Shown here: one piece after another, positions 52,217 through 60,786 of the stretch | Layout: each line of letters opens with the position of its first letter | How positions within the stretch are numbered: position 1 is the stretch's first letter | From: Streptomyces reniochalinae | Lineage (GTDB): Bacteria; Actinomycetota; Actinomycetes; Streptomycetales; Streptomycetaceae | Direction of reading: 5' to 3' | Length of the DNA: 64,000 nt | Assembly (NCBI RefSeq): GCF_003323735.1 | Contig: NZ_QOIM01000028.1 | Location: forward strand, 186,001 to 250,000 | The notes under the pieces: model-generated | What the model was told of the DNA's origin: nothing | Seen by the model: the letters and a program-made list of their open reading frames with translations, nothing else | Database searches by the model: none | Made by a program: the position numbers and the translations under genes

Positions 52217-52251
52217 AGGAAGGACGCAATTCCTCTGCCGTGGAGGCATGT

Positions 52252-53484
52252 ATGACGGAGACAGTGGCGGACACCGCAGCCGGACTGCCCGGATTTCCTT
52301 CACCCAGGGCAGCGGGGTGCCCCTTCGACCCCCCGCCGGCCCTTCGTCCCCCGCACGCGGACCGACCTGTCTCCCGCGTGCGAATCTGGGACGGCACGCA
52401 GCCGTGGCTGATCACTCGTCACGAAGACCTGCGCGCACTGCTGAACGACCCACGGGTCAGTGCCGACTGCACTCGCGACGGCTATCCGCACAGGTCCGCC
52501 TCGATGCAGGGCAGCGACCCCGCCACCCAGACCTTCCTGACCATGGACGATCCGGAGCACGCCCGGATGCGCCGGATGGTGACGTCCCCCTTCGCCATCA
52601 AGAAGATGGAGGCCCTGCGGCCGGCCATCCAGAAGATCGTCGACGACCTGATCGACGCGCTGCTCGCGGGCCCCCGGCCGGTCGACCTCGTCGAGGCGTT
52701 CGCGCTGCCCGTCCCCAGCCTCGTCATCTGCGCGCTGCTCGGTGTGCCGTACGAGAAGCACGACTTCTTCCAGCGCAACACCAGGGTCATCGTCCGCCGC
52801 ACCTCCACGCCCGAGGAGGTGGCAGCGGCGAACAAGGCGCTCGTCGACTACATGGACGACCTCCTTGGTGACAAGCTCGCGCGGCCCGCCGACGACCTCT
52901 TGTCCACCCTGGCCACCGAGCGCGTCGCCACCGGCGAGATGACGCGGCGCGAAGCAGCGCGCATGGGTAACCTCCTGCTCGCCGCGGGCCACGAGACCAC
53001 CGCCAACATGATCGCTCTGGGCACCGTCGCGCTGCTGCGGAACCCCGACCAACTCGCCCGGCTACGGGACTTTGAGGACGACCCCAAGGCCGTCGCGGGC
53101 GCGGTCGAGGAACTCCTCCGCTACCTGAACATCACCCACTCCGGGCGCCGTCGCGTGGCGCTGGAGGACATCGAGATCGGTGGCGAGACCATCCGCGCCG
53201 GTGAAGGCATCATCTTCGCCAACGACATCGCCAACCGGGACCCGGACGCCTTTCCCGGGCCCGACCGGCTCGACATCGGACGGGACGCCCGCCGCCACGT
53301 CGCCTTCGGCTACGGCGTGCACCAGTGCCTCGGCCAGCCGCTCGCCCGCGTCGAGCTCCAGATCGTCTACAGCACGCTGTACCGCCGCATCCCCACCCTG
53401 GCGCTGGCCACCCCGTTCGAGCAGCTCGAGTTCAAGCACGACGGCATCGTCTACGGCGTCTACAAGCTCCCCGTCACCTGGTAA
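52252..53484 (+). CDS. Cytochrome P450 (CYP105-like)
   Basis: A 410-residue soluble bacterial P450. The I-helix oxygen-binding motif is AGHETT, the K-helix ExxR is in VEELLRYLN, and the heme ligand is Cys359 in FGYGVHQCLGQPLAR. LTMDDPEHARMRRMVTSPF and the general pattern resemble CYP105-type enzymes that hydroxylate xenobiotics or secondary metabolites. The ferredoxin and reductase genes follow directly, giving a complete three-component system. GGAGG lies five bases before the ATG. Confidence 0.92.
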   Translation: MTETVADTAAGLPGFPSPRAAGCPFDPPPALRPPHADRPVSRVRIWDGTQPWLITRHEDLRALLNDPRVSADCTRDGYPHRSASMQGSDPATQTFLTMDDPEHARMRRMVTSPFAIKKMEALRPAIQKIVDDLIDALLAGPRPVDLVEAFALPVPSLVICALLGVPYEKHDFFQRNTRVIVRRTSTPEEVAAANKALVDYMDDLLGDKLARPADDLLSTLATERVATGEMTRREAARMGNLLLAAGHETTANMIALGTVALLRNPDQLARLRDFEDDPKAVAGAVEELLRYLNITHSGRRRVALEDIEIGGETIRAGEGIIFANDIANRDPDAFPGPDRLDIGRDARRHVAFGYGVHQCLGQPLARVELQIVYSTLYRRIPTLALATPFEQLEFKHDGIVYGVYKLPVTW

Positions 53485-53520
53485 CCCTTCGCCGCCCTCG
53501 ACGAGAGAAGTGAGTAACCC

Positions 53521-53715
53521 ATGCGTGTGGAAGTCGACCAGCCCAAGTGCGTCGCGTCCGGGCAGTGCGTCCTGGCGGCCCCCGACGTCTTCGACCAGGA
53601 CGACGACGGCATCGTCGTGACGCTGAACGACCGTCCGGACACCGGCATGCACGACGACGTGCGGGAAGCGGCGGCGCTCTGCCCGGCCGCCGTCATCAGC
53701 CTGGTGGAGAAGTGA
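53521..53715 (+). CDS. [3Fe-4S]-type ferredoxin
   Basis: A 64-residue ferredoxin with cysteines 10, 16 and 54 (PKCVASGQC and ALCP), the three-cysteine pattern of actinomycete [3Fe-4S] ferredoxins that deliver electrons to P450s. It sits 36 bases after the P450 gene and overlaps the reductase gene by four bases. Confidence 0.92.
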   Translation: MRVEVDQPKCVASGQCVLAAPDVFDQDDDGIVVTLNDRPDTGMHDDVREAAALCPAAVISLVEK

Positions 53716-54929
53716 CACCCTCGCCGCCGCCGCGACGCGTCGTCATAGCAGGAGCCTCGGCGGCCGGACTGTCCGCCGCCGAGACCCTGCGCCGAGAGGG
53801 CTTCGCGGGCACGGTCACCCTCGTCGGCCAGGAGCGGCACCTTCCTTACGACCGCCCGCCGCTGTCCAAACAGGTTCTGACCGGGGCCTGGCCCGCCGCG
53901 CGCACGGCACTGCGCACAGCGGAAGACCTGCGGGCGCTCGACATCGACCTGCGGCTCGGTACGGCCGCGGCCGCACTCTCGCCCGCTGCCCGGACGGTCA
54001 CCCTGGCCGACGGCACGGACATCGGCTACGACGCGCTGATCGTCGCCACGGGGGTCCGCCCCCGGCTGCTGCCGTGGTGCGGCACTCCGGGCGTGCACGT
54101 GCTCCGCGACCTGCGGGACGCCCTCGGCCTGCGGCAACGGCTGACCGCTGGACGGCGGTTGGTCGTGGTCGGCGCCGGGTTCCTCGGCGCGGAGGTCGCC
54201 TCCGCGGCGCGCACCCTCGATGTGGACGTGACCCTCGTCGAACCCGCCGCCGTCCCCCTCGCACACGCCGTCGGACACCGAGTCGGCGCCCACCTGGCCC
54301 AGTTGCACCGAGACCACGGGGTCGACCTGCGTCTGGGTACGCAGGTCGCCGAGATCGCCGCCGGGACCGGCCGGGTCACCGGGGTCCGCCTGTCAGACGG
54401 AACCTCGCTCCCGGCCGACGACGTGCTGGTGGCTGTCGGATCCGAACCCAACACCGCATGGCTGCGGGGGAGCGGACTGCGGCTGTCCGACGGTGTGGTG
54501 TGCGACGAGTACAACGCCGCCGCCCCCGGGGTGTACGCGGCAGGCGACGTGGCCCGCTGGCACCACACGCTGTTCGACACCTTGATGCGCGTCGAGCACC
54601 GCACCAACGCCGCCGAACAGGGCATGTCCGCGGCACGCAACCTGCTGCGGCCCGAGCAGGCAGCGCCGTTCGTCCCCATCCCGTACTTCTGGTCGGACCA
54701 GCACGGCAGGAAGATCCAGGCCTACGGCCAGGTGCGCGGCCATGACGAGGCGCGGGTGGTGGAGGGCGATCTGGCCGACGGCCGCTTCCTTGTCCTCTAC
54801 CGCACCGGCCGCACCCTCACCGGCGCCCTCGCCGTGGGCATGCCGCCGAAGGCACTCCGCCGGTGGCGGGCCGCCATAGCCGCCGGAGCGGACTGGCACA
54901 CCCTCACCACGGACTCCCTCGTCGCCTGA
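53712..54929 (+). CDS. NAD(P)H-dependent ferredoxin reductase (FAD)
   Basis: A 405-residue flavoprotein of the BphA4/putidaredoxin-reductase family. The FAD-binding motif is RRVVIAGASAAGLSAAETLR, the NAD(P)-binding motif is RRLVVVGAGFLGAEVAS, and the second FAD motif is GVYAAGDVARW, followed by the C-terminal reductase domain (PYFWSDQHGRKIQAYGQ). It transfers electrons from NAD(P)H to the ferredoxin encoded just upstream and then to the P450. The GTG start overlaps the ferredoxin stop (GTGA). Confidence 0.92.
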   Translation: MTPSPPPRRVVIAGASAAGLSAAETLRREGFAGTVTLVGQERHLPYDRPPLSKQVLTGAWPAARTALRTAEDLRALDIDLRLGTAAAALSPAARTVTLADGTDIGYDALIVATGVRPRLLPWCGTPGVHVLRDLRDALGLRQRLTAGRRLVVVGAGFLGAEVASAARTLDVDVTLVEPAAVPLAHAVGHRVGAHLAQLHRDHGVDLRLGTQVAEIAAGTGRVTGVRLSDGTSLPADDVLVAVGSEPNTAWLRGSGLRLSDGVVCDEYNAAAPGVYAAGDVARWHHTLFDTLMRVEHRTNAAEQGMSAARNLLRPEQAAPFVPIPYFWSDQHGRKIQAYGQVRGHDEARVVEGDLADGRFLVLYRTGRTLTGALAVGMPPKALRRWRAAIAAGADWHTLTTDSLVA

Positions 54930-54983
54930 CGGAGCGTTGCCGTGACCGCTCACGGGTCACGCGGTCTCTCGGTTCCGGGCGGG

Positions 54984-55601
54984 TCACAGGCTCCTGAGCA
55001 GGTTGTCGAGGGGAGCCGGTACCTGCTCGGGACCGAGCGCCTCGACCAGGAGGTGGCCGTAGCGGATCTTGCGACCCTTCTTCGTGCCGAGGAACCGCCG
55101 CAACTGCTGTGACCGGGGGCGGTCGCGGTGTGCGGGCTGGTGGAGGAAGGTCTGCCAGGCGCGGAGGTCGCCCTCACCGCGGACGATCTCCTCCACCCGC
55201 GCCGTCCCCAACGCACGGACCATCTCGTCCTCCAGGTCGGCCGCACACACGAAGACGTCCCCGTGCGGTGCCCGCGCCCGCGCGAACCCGCGGTCGAAGA
55301 AACCGCGCTCGCGCTCGTCGCACAGTCCCGCCAAGCGCAGGCCGAGACCGGGCGGCCCGAGGAGAGCGGCGTAGCGGCCGACACTCATCGCCCCGCCCAT
55401 CGGCACGACGCACACGCCCTCGGCGGGCAGGTCCCGGCCCTGCTGTGCGGCCAGTGTCTCGACGGCCGCGAGATCACTCAGCCCTTCCAGCAGCACCGCC
55501 GTACGGACACCGAGCCGCAGAGCCCGGTCACTTGCCGGCCCGCCCGGTCCGCCGCTCGCCCAGTCACCGACCGCGTCCAGGAACGCCCGCGTCTGCGTCA
55601 T
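54984..55601 (-). CDS. TOPRIM-domain protein (OLD-like)
   Basis: A 205-residue protein. The segment TAVLLEGLSDLAAVETLAAQQGRDL has the TOPRIM glutamate, and LAGLCDERERGFFDRGF supplies the DxD-like acidic motif, with VVPMGGAMSVGRY between. Stand-alone TOPRIM proteins like this are common in actinomycetes and are related to the nuclease domain of OLD-family proteins; no ATPase domain is present. Function in DNA or nucleotide metabolism is unproven. The ATG at 55601 begins the conserved part. Confidence 0.75.
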   Translation of the reverse strand: MTQTRAFLDAVGDWASGGPGGPASDRALRLGVRTAVLLEGLSDLAAVETLAAQQGRDLPAEGVCVVPMGGAMSVGRYAALLGPPGLGLRLAGLCDERERGFFDRGFARARAPHGDVFVCAADLEDEMVRALGTARVEEIVRGEGDLRAWQTFLHQPAHRDRPRSQQLRRFLGTKKGRKIRYGHLLVEALGPEQVPAPLDNLLRSL

Positions 55602-55763
55602 GGCCCGAGTCTGCACCTGCGGTGAGAGGACCGCACGGGGTTATCCGACGGTCTCGGGCCGCTCCACGGCCTCGAAAGGGACGGGACGCATCGGGGTGCG
55701 GAGCGGGGCCGCCGCTCGGCACCTCCACAGCGGGGGAGGAGCGCCAGGGGGCCGGCGCAGGAC

Positions 55764-56636
55764 TCAGGCGCGGCGTGCGGCCCAGACGGTGCGTTCGGTG
55801 CGCACTGCCAGGTCGTCGCGGTGCAGGATGCTGTGCGGGCTGTCGGTGTCGAGGAGTTGGTCGAGTGCGGCGAGGTCCTCGCTGGAGAGTGACTCGGCGG
55901 CGGTGCCGCGAATGCGTTGCAGACTGCCGAGCGCGTACCGGCCGACCGCTTCGCTGCGGGCGCCCTCGATGTGCACCGGCACGGTGCGTTCGCCCTCGAC
56001 GGTGAATCCGGCGGCGGCCAGCATCGGCCCCCAGTCGGCGCCGCGGTGGGGCACGTGCTCGGCGTGGAAGCTGTCGCTCGCTGCGTGGCAGCGCTCTTCC
56101 AGACCTGGCCGGTCCTCGGGGGCGTATCCGGGCAGGAAGCGGGGGAAGCCGGCCAGCTCGACGACGGCGAACAGGCCGCCGGGCGCGAGCATGCCGTGGA
56201 CGTTGCTCAGGGCACGGTCCGGGTGGGCCATGTGGTGCATCGAGGCCGAGGCCCATGTCAGGTCGGGTGAGCCGAGGTCGGGCCAGTCGGAGTCGTCGAG
56301 ATCCGCCTGGACGGTGCGCACGTGCTCCTCCACGCCGCGCGCGCACGCTGTGTCGCGCAGCTGTTTGAGATGGGCGGCCGATGTGTCGACGGCGGTGACG
56401 TGTGCCTCGGGGAAGCGGTCGAGCAGGGCGAAGGTGCCCGCCCCCGTGCCGCAGCCCAGATCGACGATGTGGCGCGGGTTCGTCTTCAGCGGGAGCCACG
56501 CGGTGATGGAGGCGGTGTGTTCGGCGAGAACCTCGGCGTCCAGATCGAGGATCTCGGCCTGGTCGCCGGGCTCGTGCTTTCGATGCGTGCCGGGCTGAGT
56601 GCTGTCGTGGGAGGTGTGCGGATGCTTGGTGGTCAT
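55764..56636 (-). CDS. Class I SAM-dependent methyltransferase
   Basis: A 290-residue methyltransferase. Motif I is IVDLGCGTGAGTFALLDRFP (about residues 57-76), VTAVDTSAAHLKQL is motif II, SPDLTWASASMHHMAHPDRAL is motif IV and LAPGGLFAVVELAG is motif V. The substrate is unknown. It lies 133 bases downstream of the XRE-cupin regulator gene on the same strand and may be its target, given the repeat-rich region between them. Confidence 0.85.
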   Translation of the reverse strand: MTTKHPHTSHDSTQPGTHRKHEPGDQAEILDLDAEVLAEHTASITAWLPLKTNPRHIVDLGCGTGAGTFALLDRFPEAHVTAVDTSAAHLKQLRDTACARGVEEHVRTVQADLDDSDWPDLGSPDLTWASASMHHMAHPDRALSNVHGMLAPGGLFAVVELAGFPRFLPGYAPEDRPGLEERCHAASDSFHAEHVPHRGADWGPMLAAAGFTVEGERTVPVHIEGARSEAVGRYALGSLQRIRGTAAESLSSEDLAALDQLLDTDSPHSILHRDDLAVRTERTVWAARRA

Positions 56637-56656
56637 GCCGTCACACTAAGCCGGTC

Positions 56657-56742
56657 ATGCGTCAGGGGCACCCTCTCTTGCGCCAAAGGCAAGGCGCGGG
56701 CCGTGGGTGCTGCCTGTCGCGCAAGAGCCATGCGCCAGGGGC
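56657..56742. promoter_or_regulatory. Repeat-rich operator-like region before the methyltransferase gene
   Basis: Contains two 13-base direct repeats with one mismatch (ATGCGTCAGGGGC at 56657-56669, ATGCGCCAGGGGC at 56730-56742) flanking a perfect 9-base inverted repeat CTCTTGCGC (56675-56683)/GCGCAAGAG (56719-56727). This is a plausible binding region for the neighbouring XRE regulator or another factor. Confidence 0.5.
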
Positions 56743-56769
56743 GAGGGCCGTCATCTGCGGCTCGCGCTC

Positions 56770-57363
56770 TCACGCGCGGCCGCCGGTCTCACCGCCGTCG
56801 TCCGGTTGGTGGCCGCGGCGGGCGTCGCGGTCGAAGATGCCGAGGATCTCGCACGGTCCGCTCCCGGCGGCGCCGATCGCGTGCGGCATCATCGTGGGGA
56901 ACTCGGCGGCCTGGTGGGTTTCGACGCGGAAGCGGTGGTGGCCGAGCATGAGGACCGCGGTGCCGGACAGCACGACCAGCCACTCGCGGCCGGGGTGGGC
57001 ACGCATGCGTGAGGGGTCGTCGGGCGGCGGGTCGGTCATCCGCTGGAGCAGGACGCTCACGCCGGGGTCGCCCTTGACGGACCAGCGCAGGCGGTCGTGG
57101 GCGCTGTCGATCGTCGGGCTGGTCACGACGTCGTCGGCGGCGGTCTCGACGAGCTGGTCGAGTGTGGTGTCCAGAGCGCGGGCGAGAGTCACGAGCTGAT
57201 CCAGCGCGAGCCGTCGCCGCCCGTTCTCGATGCGGCTCAGCGAGGACTGGCTGAGGTTGGCGCGGCCGGCCAGCTCTTCCAGGGACAAGCCCTGTGCGAC
57301 GCGCAGCGCGCGGATCCGCTTGCGTACGAGGCTCTCCAGGCCGGCATCGTCGTCTTGCGTCAT
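56770..57363 (-). CDS. XRE-family regulator with cupin domain
   Basis: A 197-residue regulator. The N-terminal Cro/CI HTH is in residues 10-70 (VRKRIRALRVAQGLSLEELAGRANLSQSSLSRIENGRRRLALDQL), and the C-terminal cupin domain is in residues 100-185 (HPGREWLVVLSGTAVLMLGHHRFRVETHQAAEFPTMMPHAI). Such proteins sense small ligands through the cupin. Start codons at 57381 and 57375 are alternatives; none has a strong Shine-Dalgarno. Confidence 0.88.
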   Translation of the reverse strand: MTQDDDAGLESLVRKRIRALRVAQGLSLEELAGRANLSQSSLSRIENGRRRLALDQLVTLARALDTTLDQLVETAADDVVTSPTIDSAHDRLRWSVKGDPGVSVLLQRMTDPPPDDPSRMRAHPGREWLVVLSGTAVLMLGHHRFRVETHQAAEFPTMMPHAIGAAGSGPCEILGIFDRDARRGHQPDDGGETGGRA

Positions 57364-57566
57364 GAGCAGCAGCATATGCACGCTACGCAGCCCGGGCCGG
57401 CTCGCGTGCGGTCCCCCTGCCCGGCGGCCTCGACGGCGGTAAGCCCGTTCACCGCCGCCGAGGATGATCCGGTCCCCACCCGGTGGTCACCACACCGGCA
57501 GGCGCCACACCACCAGTCACCACCGTGCCGGAACCGGAGGTTGGCGTGCCGGCACCGGGGGTCGGC

Positions 57567-58460
57567 TCAGACGAGTATGACCCGGCGTCCGCGCGTGTGG
57601 CCGGCCTGGCTGTCGATGTGCGCCGCCGCCGCTTCGGCGAGCGTGTACGACTGCTCGACGGGGATGTGGAGCTTCCCGCGCGCGATCAGGCCGGCGGCCT
57701 CGGTGAGCGCGTCCGGCACGCTCCCGGCGACGCCGGAGAAGCGGACGCCGAGCTCCGGCGCGGCCAGATCGGCGATGGTGAGCACCTTGAGCGGGTCCCC
57801 GGTCAGGTCGACGAGTTCGCGGATGACGCCCGAGCCGGCCAGGTCGAGAGCCGCGTCGACGCGGCCGAGTGCCCGTACCCGCTCGACCCAGCCCTCGCCA
57901 TACGTCGTGGCCAGGGCGCCCAGGCTGCGCAGGTAGTCCTGGTTCGCGACACCGGCCGTGCCGATCACCGTGATGCCGCGGTCGCGGGCGATCTGCAGCA
58001 CCGCGGATCCGACTCCTCCGGACGCGCCGCTGACCAGCAGTGTCTGCCCGGACCGCACGCCGACCTCGCGGATGACGCGCAGGGCCGTCTCCGTCACCGA
58101 GGGGTATCCGGCCGCCTCCTCGAACGTCAGCCCCTCGGGCATCCTGGCCCAGGCCGACAGGACGGCGAACTCGGCGTAGGTGCTCGAACCCTCGCCGAAG
58201 ACGTGGTCTCCGACCTCGATCCCCTCGACGCCCTCGCCGACCTCGTCCACCACGCCGGACGCGTCCAGCCCGACTCCGGCCGGCAGTTCGATCGGATGGG
58301 CCTTGAGGATCTGCCCTTCCCTGACCCTCCAGTCGACGGGGTTCACACCCGCCGCCCGCACGGCGACGCGGATGTGGCCAGGGCCCGCGTGGGGTTCTTC
58401 GGCGTCGACGAGTCGCAGAACGTCGGGACCGCCGAACTCGGCGAAGATCACTTTTCTCAT
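57567..58460 (-). CDS. NADP-dependent quinone oxidoreductase-like MDR protein
   Basis: A 297-residue zinc-free member of the medium-chain dehydrogenase family: MRKVIFAEFGGPDVLRLVDAEEPHAGPG at the start, PVDWRVREGQ, the nucleotide-binding LVSGASGGVGSAVLQIARDRGITVIGTAG. It resembles quinone oxidoreductases or enoyl reductases that reduce electrophiles with NADPH. It is divergent from a TetR gene and separated from it by a perfect palindrome, the typical layout of a repressor-controlled detoxification gene. Confidence 0.88.
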   Translation of the reverse strand: MRKVIFAEFGGPDVLRLVDAEEPHAGPGHIRVAVRAAGVNPVDWRVREGQILKAHPIELPAGVGLDASGVVDEVGEGVEGIEVGDHVFGEGSSTYAEFAVLSAWARMPEGLTFEEAAGYPSVTETALRVIREVGVRSGQTLLVSGASGGVGSAVLQIARDRGITVIGTAGVANQDYLRSLGALATTYGEGWVERVRALGRVDAALDLAGSGVIRELVDLTGDPLKVLTIADLAAPELGVRFSGVAGSVPDALTEAAGLIARGKLHIPVEQSYTLAEAAAAHIDSQAGHTRGRRVILV

Positions 58461-58472
58461 GCGGTCGACCGT

Positions 58473-58491
58473 AACACTAACGGTTAGTGTT
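58473..58491. promoter_or_regulatory. Perfect 19-bp palindrome between oxidoreductase and TetR genes
   Basis: AACACTAAC (58473-58481), a central G, and GTTAGTGTT (58483-58491). It lies 12 bases before the oxidoreductase start and 39 before the TetR start, the expected position of a TetR operator controlling both genes. Confidence 0.75.
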
Positions 58492-58530
58492 TCGGAACAG
58501 TTGCAGTTTCCTACCTGCTAGCGTGAGTGC

Positions 58531-59112
58531 ATGACCGTGCCGACCGGACGCCGCGAGCGCAAGAAGGCCGCGACCCGCAAGAAGATCGCCGATGCCGCCC
58601 TGCGGCTCTTCCTGGACCGCGGATACGACGCGGTGGGTATCCGTGACGTCGCCGCCGAGGCCGACGTGGCCGTCACCACGCTCTTCTCTCACTTCGCCTC
58701 GAAAGAGGCCCTGGTATTCGAGCAGGACGAGGGCTTCGAGCAGCGCCTCACACGGGCGGTCGCCGACCGGGCGCCGCACGAGCCGCTCATCCCCGCGCTG
58801 CGCCGCGAGATCCTGGCCCTGGTGCGGCACTGCACGGCGGAAAGCGCCGCCCCCGTCTGGCACATGATCGAGGGGTCGCGATCCCTGCGGGAGTACGAGG
58901 AGTCCATGCGGTTGCGCCACGCGGAATCGCTGGCGGCTGCCCTCGCCGCCGCTCCCGATCTGTCACAGAGCACGACGGTCCGCCGGACGATCGCGCGGTT
59001 CGTGATCGACGCCTATGCGCTGGCGCGTGAAGCCGCCGATCCGGATGGCGCGGTGGACGAGATCTTCCGGATGATCGAGGCGGCCTGGGAGGTGGCCTGC
59101 CACCCCGCCTGA
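58531..59112 (+). CDS. TetR-family transcriptional regulator
   Basis: A 193-residue TetR protein. The HTH occupies residues 8-55 (RERKKAATRKKIADAALRLFLDRGYDAVGIRDVAAEADVAVTTLFSHFASKEAL), followed by a helical ligand-binding domain. It is divergent from the MDR oxidoreductase and probably represses it through the 19-bp palindrome; the effector is likely an electrophile or other toxic compound. Confidence 0.88.
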   Translation: MTVPTGRRERKKAATRKKIADAALRLFLDRGYDAVGIRDVAAEADVAVTTLFSHFASKEALVFEQDEGFEQRLTRAVADRAPHEPLIPALRREILALVRHCTAESAAPVWHMIEGSRSLREYEESMRLRHAESLAAALAAAPDLSQSTTVRRTIARFVIDAYALAREAADPDGAVDEIFRMIEAAWEVACHPA

Positions 59113-59238
59113 GGGGCTTTGTCTCCGGGGGTTCCGGGGCCGCGACGGCCCGCCGCGGCGATCCCCGCCCCGTTCGCCCCGTCCGACTCCTCGTCAGCTC
59201 TTCTCGGTGGGGCGAGCGCGGATCCCAGGGCTTGGGGC

Positions 59239-59666
59239 CGGGCCGTGCAGCGCGGGTTCCGTCGTGATGCTGTAGGCCGACTCCGGCGTCGCGGTGCGCC
59301 CGAACGGGACGAGCCCGGCGTGCCGGAAGCGCACCATCAGACAGGAGTCGGCCCCCGTCGACGTTGCCTGCCGCGAGGCGGCTGCCCGGCTCCTGCCGCG
59401 AGGCGGCTGCCCAGCTCCGTGTGCCTCCCGGCCATGGAGACGCCGATGTCCTTGATCAGGAAGGGGTCTGCGGCCGGCGGCGTGCTGCCGGGCTCAGGCG
59501 TGTCGTCGGACGGCCATGTCTCCACGACGGCGTTGAGCCGCGGATCGACCCTCCGCGCGGTCTCGCGTGCGGCTGCTTCCAGCGCGGCGGGGGTCACTGC
59601 GCCGCGAGCCACCAACTCCGCGAGCCCCACCGCGTCGAAGGCCACGTACTCGGGGGAAACTCTCAC
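59239..59666 (-). pseudogene. Amidase-signature enzyme, N-terminal remnant with two frameshifts
   Basis: The first frame encodes VAFDAVGLAELVARGAVTP and PFLIKDIGVSMAGRHTELGSRLAAG, the amidase N-terminus with the catalytic Lys (IKD). After a tandem duplication it goes out of frame; homology resumes in another frame as MVRFRHAGLVPFGRTATPES then AYSITTEPALHGP, stopping just before the GGSSGG region with the catalytic serines. Removing one 25-bp duplicate and one G from a GGGGG run restores a continuous amidase reading. The rest of the usual 450 residues is absent. Confidence 0.82.
59367..59416. repeat. 25-bp tandem duplication inside the amidase remnant
   Basis: Two adjacent 25-base copies (59367-59391 and 59392-59416) differ at a single position. 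The unit is not a multiple of three and contributes one frameshift to the amidase remnant. Confidence 0.9.
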
Positions 59667-59891
59667 GGTGCCGGCGCCCTGCTCGACACCTTCGTCGCCT
59701 CTTTCTCCTCACGCCTCGCCCTCGTACGGGACACCGGACTCGCCGCCTGGTGCCGAGCGTCCTGAGCCGGCGACGCACTCCCGACCCCCGCCGAGACACC
59801 CCCGACCCGGAACGTGCCGGCTCGTGGCGTGTCGTCGCCCGGCGGGGACGGCGACGTCTCGTTCCCGGGCCGGTCAGTAGACTCGACGGCT

Positions 59892-60689
59892 GTGGCGGAC
59901 ACCCAGTACGAAGACCTGTTGCGGCTGACACTCACGACCGGAACGGCCAAGGCCGACCGGACGGGCACCGGAACCCGCAGCGTCTTCGGACACCAACTGC
60001 GCTACGACCTCACGCAGGGGTTCCCGCTGGTCACCACCAAGAAGGTGCACCTCAAGTCCCTCGTGTACGAACTGCTGTGGTTCCTGCGCGGCGACTCGAA
60101 CGTCGGCTGGCTGCGCGAGGCAGGCGTCACCATCTGGGACGAATGGGCCGACGTGAACGGCGACCTCGGACCGGTCTACGGTGCACAGTGGCGCTCCTGG
60201 CCCACCCCTGATGGCCGGCACATCGACCAGATCAGCGAGGTTCTCGACACGCTGCGCCGCGACCCGGACTCGCGCCGGATGATCGTCTCCGCCTGGAACG
60301 TCGCCGACCTGCCCCAGATGGCACTCGCGCCGTGCCACGCCCTCTTCCAGTTCCACGTCGCGGACGGAAAGCTCTCCTGCCAGCTGTACCAGCGCAGCGC
60401 CGACCTGTTTCTCGGCGTCCCGTTCAACATCGCCGGCTATGCCCTGCTCACGCACATGGTGGCGCAGCAGACCGGCCTGGAGCCGGGCGACTTCATCTGG
60501 ACAGGCGGTGACTGCCACATCTACGACAACCACGTCGAGCAGGTCACCGAACAGCTCTCGCGCACCCCCTTCGCCTTTCCCCGCCTGCGCCTGCGCGAAG
60601 CCGACTCGCTCTTCACCTACGCCTACGCCGACGTGGCGGTGCTCGACTACCGGCACCACCCTGCCATCAAGGCCCCGGTCGCGGTGTGA
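59892..60689 (+). CDS. thyA: Thymidylate synthase (folate-dependent)
   Basis: A 265-residue ThyA converting dUMP to dTMP with methylene-tetrahydrofolate. Typical blocks are [62 protein letters not shown], the catalytic Cys148 in [29 protein letters not shown] and [12 protein letters not shown]. The length matches E. coli ThyA. The GTG start is supported by the conserved YEDLLRL beginning six codons in. No dihydrofolate reductase gene is adjacent. Many actinomycetes rely on ThyX, so a ThyA may be additional. Confidence 0.95.
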   Translation: MADTQYEDLLRLTLTTGTAKADRTGTGTRSVFGHQLRYDLTQGFPLVTTKKVHLKSLVYELLWFLRGDSNVGWLREAGVTIWDEWADVNGDLGPVYGAQWRSWPTPDGRHIDQISEVLDTLRRDPDSRRMIVSAWNVADLPQMALAPCHALFQFHVADGKLSCQLYQRSADLFLGVPFNIAGYALLTHMVAQQTGLEPGDFIWTGGDCHIYDNHVEQVTEQLSRTPFAFPRLRLREADSLFTYAYADVAVLDYRHHPAIKAPVAV

Positions 60690-60786
60690 GAGTCGCTGCT
60701 ACCGCCCTCGCCCAGCGGGCTCGCCACCGCGGTTGACCCTGACACCGTGACAAGGTCTTCACTGGTCGCCATGGGAGGTGGTTTTG

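Noticed and set aside
51540..54929. Part of a natural-product gene cluster
   Set aside because: No polyketide, peptide, terpene or other core enzyme is in the window around the P450 set.
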